Below are positions 48,578 to 56,751 of a stretch of DNA of 64,000 nucleotides, piece by piece. A model generated the notes under the pieces. The model saw nothing but the letters and a program-made list of their open reading frames with translations, was not told the origin of the DNA and did not search any database. The first letter of the stretch is position 1. The number at the start of each line of letters is the position of its first letter. This stretch comes from Trinickia fusca (GTDB taxonomy: Bacteria > Pseudomonadota > Gammaproteobacteria > Burkholderiales > Burkholderiaceae): positions 186,001 to 250,000 of the forward strand of contig NZ_RBZV01000005.1 in NCBI RefSeq assembly GCF_003628145.1. Reading direction: 5' to 3'. A program made the translations under genes and the position numbers.

Positions 48578-49906
48578 TCAGTGGACCTGGAGGCAGACGG
48601 CGTAGGCTTGAGCCGGGTTGTCGACATGGTTGGAGCCAAAACAGTTGGCATACCAGCCGTTACCCGAAGGCATGGACGAATGCAGCCAGGCGATGGTCCC
48701 ATCCTGGCAGTTGCCGCCGCCGCTGATCACAATTTCGTTCGCGTTGCAGGAGGCGTACCCCGCGTCGGGATAGTTGCCGTCCGGGTTGATGATATTTCCG
48801 AAGGTGCTATAGACAACGCGCGTGGACGCCGATGCCATGCTGGTCCCCCACACGTTCGACTGACAGAAGAGCGGCCCGCTGCCCGACGTTGCGATGAGAC
48901 CGTTCGGCGCGCACGGTTGTCCAACCGTCGCAACGCCATTCGGCTGCACGTAGTTGGCGTTGACGTTGCCGGAAGCCGTGACGTTACCGGACGCAGTGAT
49001 GTTGCCGGAAGACGTGATGTCGCCGTTCGCGCCGATGCTGCCGGCGGTCAGCGGGGCATAGGCGGACCCGGTAGAGTTGGTCAGCACCGTGCCACCATCG
49101 GCTTGCAGAACGGCTTGTGAGCCCAGGCCGATGAGCTTGTTGTTGCCGACGGTGACGACCGGCGTGCCGCCAGGGTTTTGAACGTCGACGCCGTGGGCAT
49201 TGACGTTGGTGGCGTTGACGGTCGTCGCGTTGACGTTGTTTGCGCTATTGATGTCTTGCGCCCCCATGTTCAACGCGGTCTGCATGGTATTGAGCTCGGG
49301 GTGCCCCGCGATGGCCACGCGGTACAGATAGCCGTTGTTCGATTGAACGTTGGTGAAGGTCAGCAGCGAGGCGAGGTGTCCGCTGCCGGGGTTCGTATAG
49401 TTGGCGAGCGGTAGCTTCCATCCGCCGTATGCGCCGTTGGCGTTGACGGGCGTCATCGACCCATCGCCAGCTTGATTGGCGTAGGGCACGAAGCCGCCTT
49501 GGGCACCGGCCTGCGCGGCGATCTGCGCGAGTTGCCGGGTATTGGAGATCGGTGTGCCGCCTTGCGAGGTGACGAGCGATTGCAACTGGCCGGGCGCCGG
49601 CTGCAAGACTTGCAGCTCCCATGTCTGGCCGAATGCATTGGTGGGGGCGAAGCCGTTGGGCAAGTAGCCTGCGGCCGCGAGCATGGCCGTCGTGACGGTG
49701 ACAGGGGCGTTCGATGTCGCCGCGCCGGCGATCGCCGTGCCATTGTCCTGCACATATTGCTGTGCCGCTTTGTCGAACGTGAGCATCTGGCTCGCGGTGG
49801 CAGCGGTTTGCACGTTCGTGACGCCGAGCCTGGCCCAAGTCGTAAAGCCTGCGACGCCGATCATCGATAGTGTGAGTGCCACCATGTAGCCGAGAATCGC
49901 ATCCAT
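48578..49906 (-). CDS. pilV: PilV-type pilus tip adhesin, array copy 1 (pil-operon copy)
   Basis: 442 residues. The most divergent shaft of the set (AIAGAATSNAPVTVTTAMLAA, FAPTNAFGQTWELQV), suggesting it is the ancestral or least-converted copy. Linker with GDITSSGNITASGNVTASGN (about four hexapeptides), motif TSGSGPLFCQSNVW, then an 89-residue tip with Cys in YASCNANEIV, GGNCQDG, YANCFGS and AVCLQVH. It closes the dot-pil operon, 62 bases after the PilM-like gene, so it is the copy expected to be expressed with the pilus machinery. Confidence 0.9.
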   Translation of the reverse strand: MDAILGYMVALTLSMIGVAGFTTWARLGVTNVQTAATASQMLTFDKAAQQYVQDNGTAIAGAATSNAPVTVTTAMLAAAGYLPNGFAPTNAFGQTWELQVLQPAPGQLQSLVTSQGGTPISNTRQLAQIAAQAGAQGGFVPYANQAGDGSMTPVNANGAYGGWKLPLANYTNPGSGHLASLLTFTNVQSNNGYLYRVAIAGHPELNTMQTALNMGAQDINSANNVNATTVNATNVNAHGVDVQNPGGTPVVTVGNNKLIGLGSQAVLQADGGTVLTNSTGSAYAPLTAGSIGANGDITSSGNITASGNVTASGNVNANYVQPNGVATVGQPCAPNGLIATSGSGPLFCQSNVWGTSMASASTRVVYSTFGNIINPDGNYPDAGYASCNANEIVISGGGNCQDGTIAWLHSSMPSGNGWYANCFGSNHVDNPAQAYAVCLQVH

Positions 49907-49968
49907 TTTGCTAAGTCCTCATCGCACTGTGATTGGAAGAAACGTGTGGTCATCGAAAGTTTGGCTCC

Positions 49969-50448
49969 TCAAGGCGTGACCTGTACCCACTCGAGCAACG
50001 CGCCGACCGGAAGCGAAGCCGGCACGGCAGACACGTCCCCGAATTGGACGTTGACCGCCTGGCCCTGGCTCTGCACGCGATACCAGGCCGCGCTGCGTTG
50101 GGTGTCCGTCATCATCTGTCCCGCCGCGCCGCCGACGACGGGCGCGTAGGCGTACACGTTGCGGGCGCCGCCTGCCGCGGGCGTCGTCATGCACACGGCA
50201 CCGACCGGCGTGGTCGCGCCGGTCGGCATTGCGACCGTCAGCGACGCGCTGATCGCGCCCGGCGAGGCGATGGCCGTGTCGAGACACGCGGCCGCGAACG
50301 CTTCGACGCGCTGCGCCGACACGATCTCGAAGTTCTCCATCTGGCCCGGCTTGCCTGCGCCGGCCACGGCCAACGCGAGCTGGTTCATCTGCGCCGCGAC
50401 GCCGATGAAGAACAACACGACCATGACGGGCAGGGCGAAGAAGGCCAT
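49969..50448 (-). CDS. Small single-pass membrane protein, PilM-like
   Basis: 159 residues: an N-terminal helix (AFFALPVMVVLFFIGVAAQ) followed by a periplasmic domain (ENFEIVSAQRVEAFAAACLDT, GALLEWVQVTP) with two Cys. Size and layout match IncI PilM, a ~145-residue inner-membrane component of thin-pilus assembly, though usually at the other end of the operon; a minor pilin is the alternative. It begins immediately after the ATPase stop codon. Confidence 0.6.
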   Translation of the reverse strand: MAFFALPVMVVLFFIGVAAQMNQLALAVAGAGKPGQMENFEIVSAQRVEAFAAACLDTAIASPGAISASLTVAMPTGATTPVGAVCMTTPAAGGARNVYAYAPVVGGAAGQMMTDTQRSAAWYRVQSQGQAVNVQFGDVSAVPASLPVGALLEWVQVTP

Positions 50449-51438
50449 TTAGATGCGCCCCGATTCGACGGTCGCGCTCACGATGCGGCGCTGACGATCG
50501 ATTTCCGACGACAGCTGCGAGAAGTCGCCTTTGCGCAGCGTCGCGCGAATGGCCGTTTCGTTGGTCGCGCCCGCGATGACGAGCGGCGTGACCGTGATCA
50601 CGCGACGCTCCGAGCCGCCGTAGCTGGCCATCCGCATGCTCTGGTGAATGACGGCGCACAGGGCATCGGCGAGAAAGCTCACGTCGAGTCCCGACTCGCG
50701 CACCATGTTCTTCATCCGCTCGAGTGCCGTCTGCACGTCGTTCGCGTGCAGTGTCGACGAAACGAGGTGTCCGCTCGTGCCCGCGAGTACGGCTTGTGCG
50801 GCGGCTTCGCGCGTCCGGATCTCGCCGAGCATGATGAGGTTCGGTGCCGCACGCAGCAGCCGATGAATGGTGGTGCCGAACTCGCTGTCGTTGTGCACTT
50901 CAGTCTGATAGCAGGTACCGACGACCGAACCCGACCCATGCCGTCCTTGCAGCACGATTTCGACGGGGTTCTCGACGGTGCAGGCCGTGCCGCCGAAGCG
51001 CTTCAAGCGCTCGAGCATCCACGAGGCCTGGCTCATCGATTTGCCGTCGCCGGTGGCGCCCGTCCACAGCACGAGGCCGCCTTTGGCGAATGCATCGGAG
51101 AGCATCGCGTCGAGCAGCCGCGGCGGGTAGCCGAGCCGACTGTATTCGATGGGGCGATCGAGCAGGCGGCGGCAGATGTAGACGTCGCCTTCCAGCGTTT
51201 CGATGCGCTGCACGCGCAGCCCGATGCCTTCCCAGTCGGCACGAAAGTCGAGCCCTGTGCGGTGTTCCTGCAGACGGCGACGCAGCGCCAGCGATTCGTC
51301 GAGCGAAAGATCGACGAGCGAGCGCCGCTCCTTGTCGCTGGGGCTCGTCTTGAACCATGCGCCGTCCGGTTCGAGATAGAGATCCGAGAAGGGCAGGTCC
51401 TTCAGCGCGACTCCTACCAATGATTCGTCGTATGCCAT
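50449..51438 (-). CDS. PilT-like secretion ATPase of the type IVb pilus
   Basis: 329 residues. Walker A is WTGATGDGKSMSQ near residue 130, with NLIMLGEIRTREAA as Walker B and the His-box SSTLHANDVQTALERM. This is a GspE/PilT-family hexameric ATPase without the N-terminal loading domain or Zn motif, close in layout to retraction ATPases. In IncI R64 the gene called pilT codes a transglycosylase instead, so I give no symbol. Start at 51438 (MAYDESLV) or 51486; neither has a good ribosome site. Lies between pilS and the PilM-like gene. Confidence 0.83.
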   Translation of the reverse strand: MAYDESLVGVALKDLPFSDLYLEPDGAWFKTSPSDKERRSLVDLSLDESLALRRRLQEHRTGLDFRADWEGIGLRVQRIETLEGDVYICRRLLDRPIEYSRLGYPPRLLDAMLSDAFAKGGLVLWTGATGDGKSMSQASWMLERLKRFGGTACTVENPVEIVLQGRHGSGSVVGTCYQTEVHNDSEFGTTIHRLLRAAPNLIMLGEIRTREAAAQAVLAGTSGHLVSSTLHANDVQTALERMKNMVRESGLDVSFLADALCAVIHQSMRMASYGGSERRVITVTPLVIAGATNETAIRATLRKGDFSQLSSEIDRQRRIVSATVESGRI

Positions 51439-51514
51439 CGAGCGTGTCGTGATGCGTGAAGCGTCTTGAAGCAACGGCGCGCACACGAGCGGCGCGCGTC
51501 GTCGTGCGGTGCGG

Positions 51515-52015
51515 TTACTGGAACGTGAGGATGATCTTGGGCGTACCGGCGCAAGCGTTCGCGGCGGACACCGCGTCGGGCTGGTTGGCCTGCGAGAAGG
51601 TCGTGCCGTTCACCACCAGCGAGACGTAGTCCGTCAAGCTGGTGAGGACGTGCGAGCACTGCTCGACCGTCTCGGACCCGCCGCCGCCGAACGTGATCTG
51701 GCCTTCGGTATTCCCCGCGACTGGGGCGAACTGGACCGCATTGCCCCAGGCATCGAAGATGCCGCCGGCGCGCACCATGTCGCCGGGGATGATGCCCGCG
51801 TTTACGAGCGGCGTCGCATTGGCCGTCGTGAAGTTCGTATAGCCATTGTTGTTCTGCGAGAACTGCGCGCGGGCATTCGTGGCGACCTGTGTCATGTCCG
51901 TCACCACGGTGCTGCTCTTGTTGGTGGCGAACGCTTTGTAGCCGGCGAGGCCGACCCCTGCAAGCGCGAGCAGGCCCAGCACGATCGCGACGACGCGACC
52001 TAAAATCCCATCCAT
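51515..52015 (-). CDS. pilS: PilS-type major type IVb pilin
   Basis: 166 residues. It opens MDGILGRVVAIVLGLLALAG, a very short leader with a Gly before the hydrophobic helix, then a pilin globular domain with two Cys (EQCSHVLTSLTDYVSLVV, ANACAGTPKIIL) that can form the C-terminal disulfide typical of type IVb pilins. The same MDxILG start is seen in all PilV copies. Major subunit because of position after pilR and abundance of small residues. No Glu at position +5 of the likely mature chain. Confidence 0.85.
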   Translation of the reverse strand: MDGILGRVVAIVLGLLALAGVGLAGYKAFATNKSSTVVTDMTQVATNARAQFSQNNNGYTNFTTANATPLVNAGIIPGDMVRAGGIFDAWGNAVQFAPVAGNTEGQITFGGGGSETVEQCSHVLTSLTDYVSLVVNGTTFSQANQPDAVSAANACAGTPKIILTFQ

Positions 52016-52049
52016 ATCGAACTCCTATGAAGTCAAAGAAAAACAGTGG

Positions 52050-53105
52050 TCAGAGAGAACCCATCGACGAAGCGAGGATCGAAGCAATCGCGTTGGTGCC
52101 GAGCTGCAGCACGAAGAACGCAAAGAACATGAGCCCTGAAAACACAGCCGAGATCAGTAAGCCCTTGAACATCAGCTGCCGCTCGAGCGTCTCCGCGTAT
52201 TGGCGCGCGACGACCTCGATCTTGTCGGGGAAGTCGGGGTAGCCCACGTACGCGCCGATTTCGTCGATGAGGTCCAGCGACGGAAACTCGTAGCCGGACC
52301 GACGCATCGCGGCATCCATCTTCAAGCCGTTCTTGAGCCCACCGTAGATGGGCCGCAGACGCGACGCCTGCCACGGCGACGACGTGAGGATTTGTCCTGC
52401 GAGCGCTTCGGTGTCGGGCACGCCCGCGCGCAGCAGCGCCGCGAACGACAGCAGCCACGCGAAGCCGAGGATCTCGCGATAGACCGAGAAGGCCATCACG
52501 TACTTGTCGAACAGCGCACGGCCCGGCACGGCTTGCTGACCGGTCCAGCGCGGCAGCGCCCACCACGTCAGCAGACACGAGGCGACGAACAGCCCGAGAA
52601 TGACCGGCGCCTGCCAGCCGACCGCGATCTGTCCCATCGCATACAGCGCATACGCCCAGCCAGTCCATTTCCGCACGGGCACCGCGGCCGTGAACTGCGG
52701 CACGATGTAGTAGCCGATCACGAACAGCACGGCGTACAGGGCGAACAGGTACATCACCGGCGCGAAGAGGCTCGCCTGCAGCTTGCGGCGTATGCGGCCC
52801 GTGCGTTCTCGCACGTCGAGCACGAGACGCATCGCGTTGGCGAGCTGGCCCGTTTTCTCGCCCGAGGCCAGCACGCTGCGCTCGAGGTCGGTCAGGTTGT
52901 CGGCCAGTGCGCGCATCAACGTCTCGCCGTCGATGACCTTGCGCCAGACGCGGTGTGCGGCCTCGGCCGACCGCTTGCGGCCGCGCCGGCTCAGGCGGTC
53001 ACGGAAGTCTTCGAGGATTTCGGTGAGCGTGCGGCCGTTGTCGATCTGGCTCGACGCCTGTTCGTACAGCCGTTTGCGCAGGCTCCATGACAAACCGGCG
53101 GTCAT
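52050..53105 (-). CDS. pilR: PilR, inner-membrane platform protein (GspF/PilC family)
   Basis: 351 residues with two GspF domains and three hydrophobic helices (FAPVMYLFALYAVLFVIGYYI near residue 135, PVILGLFVASCLLTWW, and the C-terminal MFFAFFVLQLGTNAIA). The motif ASGEKTGQLANAMRLV near residue 85 is the family's signature. It anchors the pilus assembly ATPase. ATGA overlap with pilQ. Confidence 0.92.
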   Translation of the reverse strand: MTAGLSWSLRKRLYEQASSQIDNGRTLTEILEDFRDRLSRRGRKRSAEAAHRVWRKVIDGETLMRALADNLTDLERSVLASGEKTGQLANAMRLVLDVRERTGRIRRKLQASLFAPVMYLFALYAVLFVIGYYIVPQFTAAVPVRKWTGWAYALYAMGQIAVGWQAPVILGLFVASCLLTWWALPRWTGQQAVPGRALFDKYVMAFSVYREILGFAWLLSFAALLRAGVPDTEALAGQILTSSPWQASRLRPIYGGLKNGLKMDAAMRRSGYEFPSLDLIDEIGAYVGYPDFPDKIEVVARQYAETLERQLMFKGLLISAVFSGLMFFAFFVLQLGTNAIASILASSMGSL

Positions 53106-54886
53106 AGTTCCTCCATCTTTGCTTCGAGTTTGTGAACGTTGCGATGCACGTCGAGCGGATCGACCCTGCCGGCCAGTGCGAGGTCGATCGCGTTGGCGAG
53201 CATCGACTTGTCTGCGCCTTCCTTGCGGCGATGATTGCGGCGGGCCACCAGCAGGCCGTGCGTCAGGAAGTCGCTCATGAACGCTTCATCGGTGATGACG
53301 ACCTCGGCCACGGCCTGACGACCGCGGATCTTGTCGCCGTGGCAGGTCTCGCAGCCGCAGCCGCGCACGCGCACCTTCGACAGGTCGCCCCAGGTCGCGA
53401 GCGCCTTCACCATGTAGGCGGGCAAGGCATCGGGCGTGTCGAGCAGCGGCACGCTGCAATCGGGGCACAGCACCGGCACGACGCGTTGCGCGATCATGCC
53501 GACGATCAGTTCGTGGTCGCAGATCTGCGCGCGCGCCAGGCGCTCGCGGTCGAGCATCTCGAGCCGTGGAATCGACTTGTAGGCGTCGGTCACGTGCAGC
53601 GTGGTCCAGACGAAGTGGCCCGTCATCGCGGCTTGCAACGCGGCTACGGCTTCGTCGGCCGCGCGGATTTCGCCGAGCAGCAGGATGTCGGGGTCCATCC
53701 GCAGCGTCATGCGCACCATGTCGCGGAAGTCTTCGCCGTTGGCGGACAGCGCAATGGCCCACGGCTGCGGATATTCGGGCGGGTCTTCGATGGTGATCTG
53801 GCGCGCTTCGGGGAAGATCTGCGCCTGATACTTCATGAGCTTGAACAGCGTCGTCGTCTTGCCGCTGCCGGTCGGCCCCGTCACGATCACGATGCCCATC
53901 GGCAGTCGTACCAGACGTTCGCACAGCTCGATCTGCAACGGGGTAAGGCCCGCGACTTCGAAATCGCCCTCGGGCCGTGACGGCGCGCGCAGATCGATCG
54001 GCCGGGCCGCGGCCGGCCCCGTATCGTTTTGCGGACCGTATTGCAGACGCGCGACCATGAAGCTGCACCCGGCTTCGACGGGATACATCGGGCCGCGGAT
54101 GATACGAACGCTCGAGAGCCCGGTGTCGTGCAGCACGTCGCCGTGGATTTGCGCATCCTGGAACGCGCGCGGGTTATACGTCGATTGCTTGACCGTCGCG
54201 AGGCCCGTGTACATCGCGCGCACGAGCGCATCGCCTTCCTCGCGCCGCATCGTGAAGTTCTTGGCGACCTTGTAATCGCCCTTCAGGCGGATCTGCACCT
54301 CGGCATATTTCTCGCGCACGAGTACGCACATGTCGCTGGCGCCCATCGCCGCGCTGTCGGTGAAGATGCGGCGTGCCAGGCTCAGCGTCATCAAGTCCGC
54401 TTCGTCCTGGGCACCGCGGCCGGCCTGGCTCTGGCGCAGCGCTTCGAGATCCTGCGCGGAGACCTTGTGCACCTTCGGCACGACCCCTTTGCGCGACAAG
54501 TCGCCGAGCCACGTGAGGAAGGGCGGGGTGGCCGCATGCCGTGCGTCGACGTGGATTTCGAGCGATTGCGCATCGAGAATCTGCTGGACTTGCTCTTGGG
54601 TGAGCGTGCCCGAGCGGATCGCGAGATCGCCGATGCGGCCGCCGGCTTTCTCCTGCACGTTGAGCAGGCGGCTCAGCTGATGCTGGTTGAGCAGGCCGAG
54701 GTCGAGCGCGACGCGGCCGAAGCGGCGACCCATCGTCGCGCGATAGACGACGTGCGGCTGCAACCCCACGGGCGGCAGCGGCAACGGCGCCGGTTCGTCG
54801 GCGACCAGCGACGGGTTCGCCAGGCGAGCATCGGCATTCGATTCGGCCACGAAGGTCGTTTTGCGAAATCGTTCGGAAAGTCGCAT
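53102..54886 (-). CDS. pilQ: PilQ, pilus-extension ATPase (GspE/PilB family)
   Basis: 594 residues. An N-terminal MshEN-like module (LGLLNQHQLSRLL, IGDLAIRSGTLTQEQV), then the ATPase: Walker A IVTGPTGSGKTTTLFKL near residue 355, Asp box, Walker B DILLLGEIRAADEAV, His box TTLHVTDAYK. A tetracysteine zinc site VLCPDCS ... CGCETCHG is in the C-terminal part, as in extension ATPases. The start at 54886 (MRLSERF) follows GAGGAG and overlaps pilO (TGATG); the open frame upstream is pilO shadow. Confidence 0.93.
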   Translation of the reverse strand: MRLSERFRKTTFVAESNADARLANPSLVADEPAPLPLPPVGLQPHVVYRATMGRRFGRVALDLGLLNQHQLSRLLNVQEKAGGRIGDLAIRSGTLTQEQVQQILDAQSLEIHVDARHAATPPFLTWLGDLSRKGVVPKVHKVSAQDLEALRQSQAGRGAQDEADLMTLSLARRIFTDSAAMGASDMCVLVREKYAEVQIRLKGDYKVAKNFTMRREEGDALVRAMYTGLATVKQSTYNPRAFQDAQIHGDVLHDTGLSSVRIIRGPMYPVEAGCSFMVARLQYGPQNDTGPAAARPIDLRAPSRPEGDFEVAGLTPLQIELCERLVRLPMGIVIVTGPTGSGKTTTLFKLMKYQAQIFPEARQITIEDPPEYPQPWAIALSANGEDFRDMVRMTLRMDPDILLLGEIRAADEAVAALQAAMTGHFVWTTLHVTDAYKSIPRLEMLDRERLARAQICDHELIVGMIAQRVVPVLCPDCSVPLLDTPDALPAYMVKALATWGDLSKVRVRGCGCETCHGDKIRGRQAVAEVVITDEAFMSDFLTHGLLVARRNHRRKEGADKSMLANAIDLALAGRVDPLDVHRNVHKLEAKMEEL

Positions 54887-56169
54887 CACAAGGCTCCTCG
54901 AGAGTTGACCGCATTCGGTCTGTGTATCGCTTCGGCCGCGATGGCTTGGGCACCCGCCGGCAACGCATACAACGTGGCCGACGCGGCCCATAGCTGGGTC
55001 GAGGCGTTCCAGTCGAGCGATTCGACACGCAGACCGGGAATCGCGTCGAACGCAGTGCCCATGCCCATCCACGGCGGTGTCTTGAGCACCAGCTTGGCGG
55101 GCCAGGTCGACCAGGGATCGGGCGCCGGCTTGGCGGCGTTGTCGCCGGGCAGCATGGGCTTGGGCGGCGTCGTGCTCAGCGTGAGATCGAGGCCGTACGT
55201 TTGTGCGAGCGTCCAGATTGCGCGCCGGGCCGCCTGCTCCACCTGCGCACGCGTGTCGGGTTGCGCAAACGTCAAGGGGAAGTCGCGTGTGGAGACCGCG
55301 TGGTCCGCGTCCGCGGACAGCATGCCGGGTGCCTGTTCGGCCGAGCCGCCCGCACGCTTCCAATCGGCGCTGACCGACACGCCGTGCATCTGGATCGCGC
55401 AGTGCCAGCCCGACAGCATCCAGCCCGCGACGGCGAGCTGCTGGGTGCTCCAGGCCTGGCGACAGACGTCGAGGCCGGCCGACGGCATCGGCTCCTGGGT
55501 CCACGGCAAGATGCGCGACTGCGCGTCGTGGCGCGCCTGCAGGGCCGCTGCGATGGCGCGTTGTCGCGCGAGCGCGGCCTGCCGCTGCTCTTCGACCTCG
55601 CGCTCGTGATACATCCACGCGGCCAGTCCCGCTGCACCGAGCGCGGCCATGAACGAACACGTCACGGCGATCGGCACCCATGGCCGGCTTTGCAGATCGC
55701 GCAGCACGAGGTGCTTCGAGGTCGACAGCGCCATTTCGGCGAGGTCGTCGACAGTTCCTTCCGCCTCTTCCCAGTCGCCGAGCGTCAGGTGCTGCTCGCG
55801 CACGCGCAGCAGGTCTTCGAGCTTGCCGACCTGGTCGCCTTCAGGAATGACTTCCTGGCCGTCGCGTACCGCGATGTACCAGTAGCGGTCGTCGTCGAGC
55901 TTGTAGAGCCCCATCCACGGCTGTGGGCGCTGCTCGGCGACGATCGTCGCGAGCGACTTGAGCTTGGAGGGCGCGCTCACGCCCGGAATCGGCTCGCAGA
56001 AGCCGACTTGCACGGAGCCCGTCATCGTCTTGCGCACGAGGCCCCAACGGCCTTTCTCCAGCGACAGCGCGCGCAGTTCCTTCGCTTTCGGCACGGAATC
56101 CTCGTGCCGCCAGGAGAGCCCCGCCGCGAAGACGCCCTTGACGCCGGGCAGAGTCAGGATGGCGGCCAC
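54886..56169 (-). CDS. pilO: PilO, type IVb pilus inner-membrane protein
   Basis: 427 residues. An N-terminal cytoplasmic domain (~170 residues), one helix (VPIAVTCSFMAALGAAGLAAWMY near residue 175), a coiled region (EREVEEQRQAALARQRAIAAAL in pieces) and a periplasmic domain. This is the IncI PilO (PAP_PilO) layout, linking the ATPase platform with the PilN secretin. The start codon is GTG, preceded by GAGGAG. It follows pilP by one base and overlaps pilQ. Confidence 0.88.
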   Translation of the reverse strand: MAAILTLPGVKGVFAAGLSWRHEDSVPKAKELRALSLEKGRWGLVRKTMTGSVQVGFCEPIPGVSAPSKLKSLATIVAEQRPQPWMGLYKLDDDRYWYIAVRDGQEVIPEGDQVGKLEDLLRVREQHLTLGDWEEAEGTVDDLAEMALSTSKHLVLRDLQSRPWVPIAVTCSFMAALGAAGLAAWMYHEREVEEQRQAALARQRAIAAALQARHDAQSRILPWTQEPMPSAGLDVCRQAWSTQQLAVAGWMLSGWHCAIQMHGVSVSADWKRAGGSAEQAPGMLSADADHAVSTRDFPLTFAQPDTRAQVEQAARRAIWTLAQTYGLDLTLSTTPPKPMLPGDNAAKPAPDPWSTWPAKLVLKTPPWMGMGTAFDAIPGLRVESLDWNASTQLWAASATLYALPAGAQAIAAEAIHRPNAVNSRGAL

Positions 56170-56170
56170 G

Positions 56171-56740
56171 TCAACTCCTCAGCACGTGAACCTGCTTGCC
56201 GCGCGCGAGCGTGATGCTCGAGTCGGTGATGCCCGTGACCTTCCAGCCGCCATCGATCGTGTCGCCCTGGCGGACTGCCACGTTGTGGCCGTCCACGCTG
56301 AGCATCGCGTTGCAGTGGTTGTCGAAGCAGCTGATCGAGACGACCTGCATGCCGCCGGCGCCGTGGGTCGCGGCCGCCGCACCTGGCGCCGACGGGCTCG
56401 CGGACGGCGCCATGTTCATGCTCATCGGCGGCATCACGGGCATGCCCATACCGGGGGCTTGCATCGCTTGCGGCGGGGCGCCTGCCGTGTCGATTTCGAC
56501 GCGCAGCTTGGCGATCTTCGCTTTGGCTTCGAGAATCATGATCTGCGCTTGCAGGTCAGCGAGCTCGTCGGCAGGCGACATCGACGAAGCGGTTGCCGTG
56601 ACGGCGGGCTTGGCGGGCGGCGCTGCTTGCGCGGATGCATCGTCCTGCGCGAACGCGCAAGGGATGGCGAACGCCGTCGCGGTGAGAGCGATCAGCGATG
56701 CGATGGTCGGGTTCTTTGGCTTGTGCTTGTGCATATGCAT
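56171..56740 (-). CDS. pilP: PilP, periplasmic type IVb pilus protein
   Basis: 189 residues. Signal peptide (NPTIASLIALTATAFAIPCAFA), a coiled segment (LADLQAQIMILEAKAKIAKL), a Met/Pro/Ala linker, and a C-terminal beta domain (MQVVSISCFDNHCNAMLSV, GDTIDGGWKVTGI) with two Cys. Matches IncI PilP, which connects PilO with the PilN secretin ring. Start Met1 or Met3 (MHMHKHKP). Confidence 0.88.
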   Translation of the reverse strand: MHMHKHKPKNPTIASLIALTATAFAIPCAFAQDDASAQAAPPAKPAVTATASSMSPADELADLQAQIMILEAKAKIAKLRVEIDTAGAPPQAMQAPGMGMPVMPPMSMNMAPSASPSAPGAAAATHGAGGMQVVSISCFDNHCNAMLSVDGHNVAVRQGDTIDGGWKVTGITDSSITLARGKQVHVLRS

Positions 56741-56751
56741 GACGTACTCCG

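Larger units (their letters stand above)
37687..49906 (-). repeat. Tandem array of eight pilV-type adhesin genes
   Basis: Eight same-strand units of ~1.2-1.7 kb. Each has a near-identical ~800-base 5' region coding the pilin-like shaft (MDAILGYIVALTLSMIGVAG onward), a variable linker and a different 3' end coding a Cys-rich tip. Most units end with a long palindrome. There is no inverted orientation, no 19-bp shufflon-type repeat that I can find, and no Rci-type recombinase in the window. Confidence 0.9.

Noticed and set aside
37900-49880. Long plus-strand open frames (for example 44106-44498, 47776-48324, 49472-49870) within the pilV genes
   Set aside because: They recur at the same place in every pilV copy, opposite the coding strand, and read as Gly/Arg/His-rich sequence with no ribosome sites: antisense shadows of the shaft region.
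37687-49906. Classical invertible shufflon
   Set aside because: All copies lie on one strand, each with its own N-terminal half; I found no partial inverted tip segments, no recurring shufflon-type inverted repeats at the tip borders and no Rci-like integrase in the window.
50449-51438. Naming the ATPase pilT as in R64
   Set aside because: In R64 pilT denotes a transglycosylase-like protein; here the product is a PilT-family ATPase, so the plasmid symbol would mislead.
54029-55609. 526-codon plus-strand frame opposite pilQ/pilO
   Set aside because: Antisense shadow; the minus-strand genes carry ATPase motifs and coupled overlaps.
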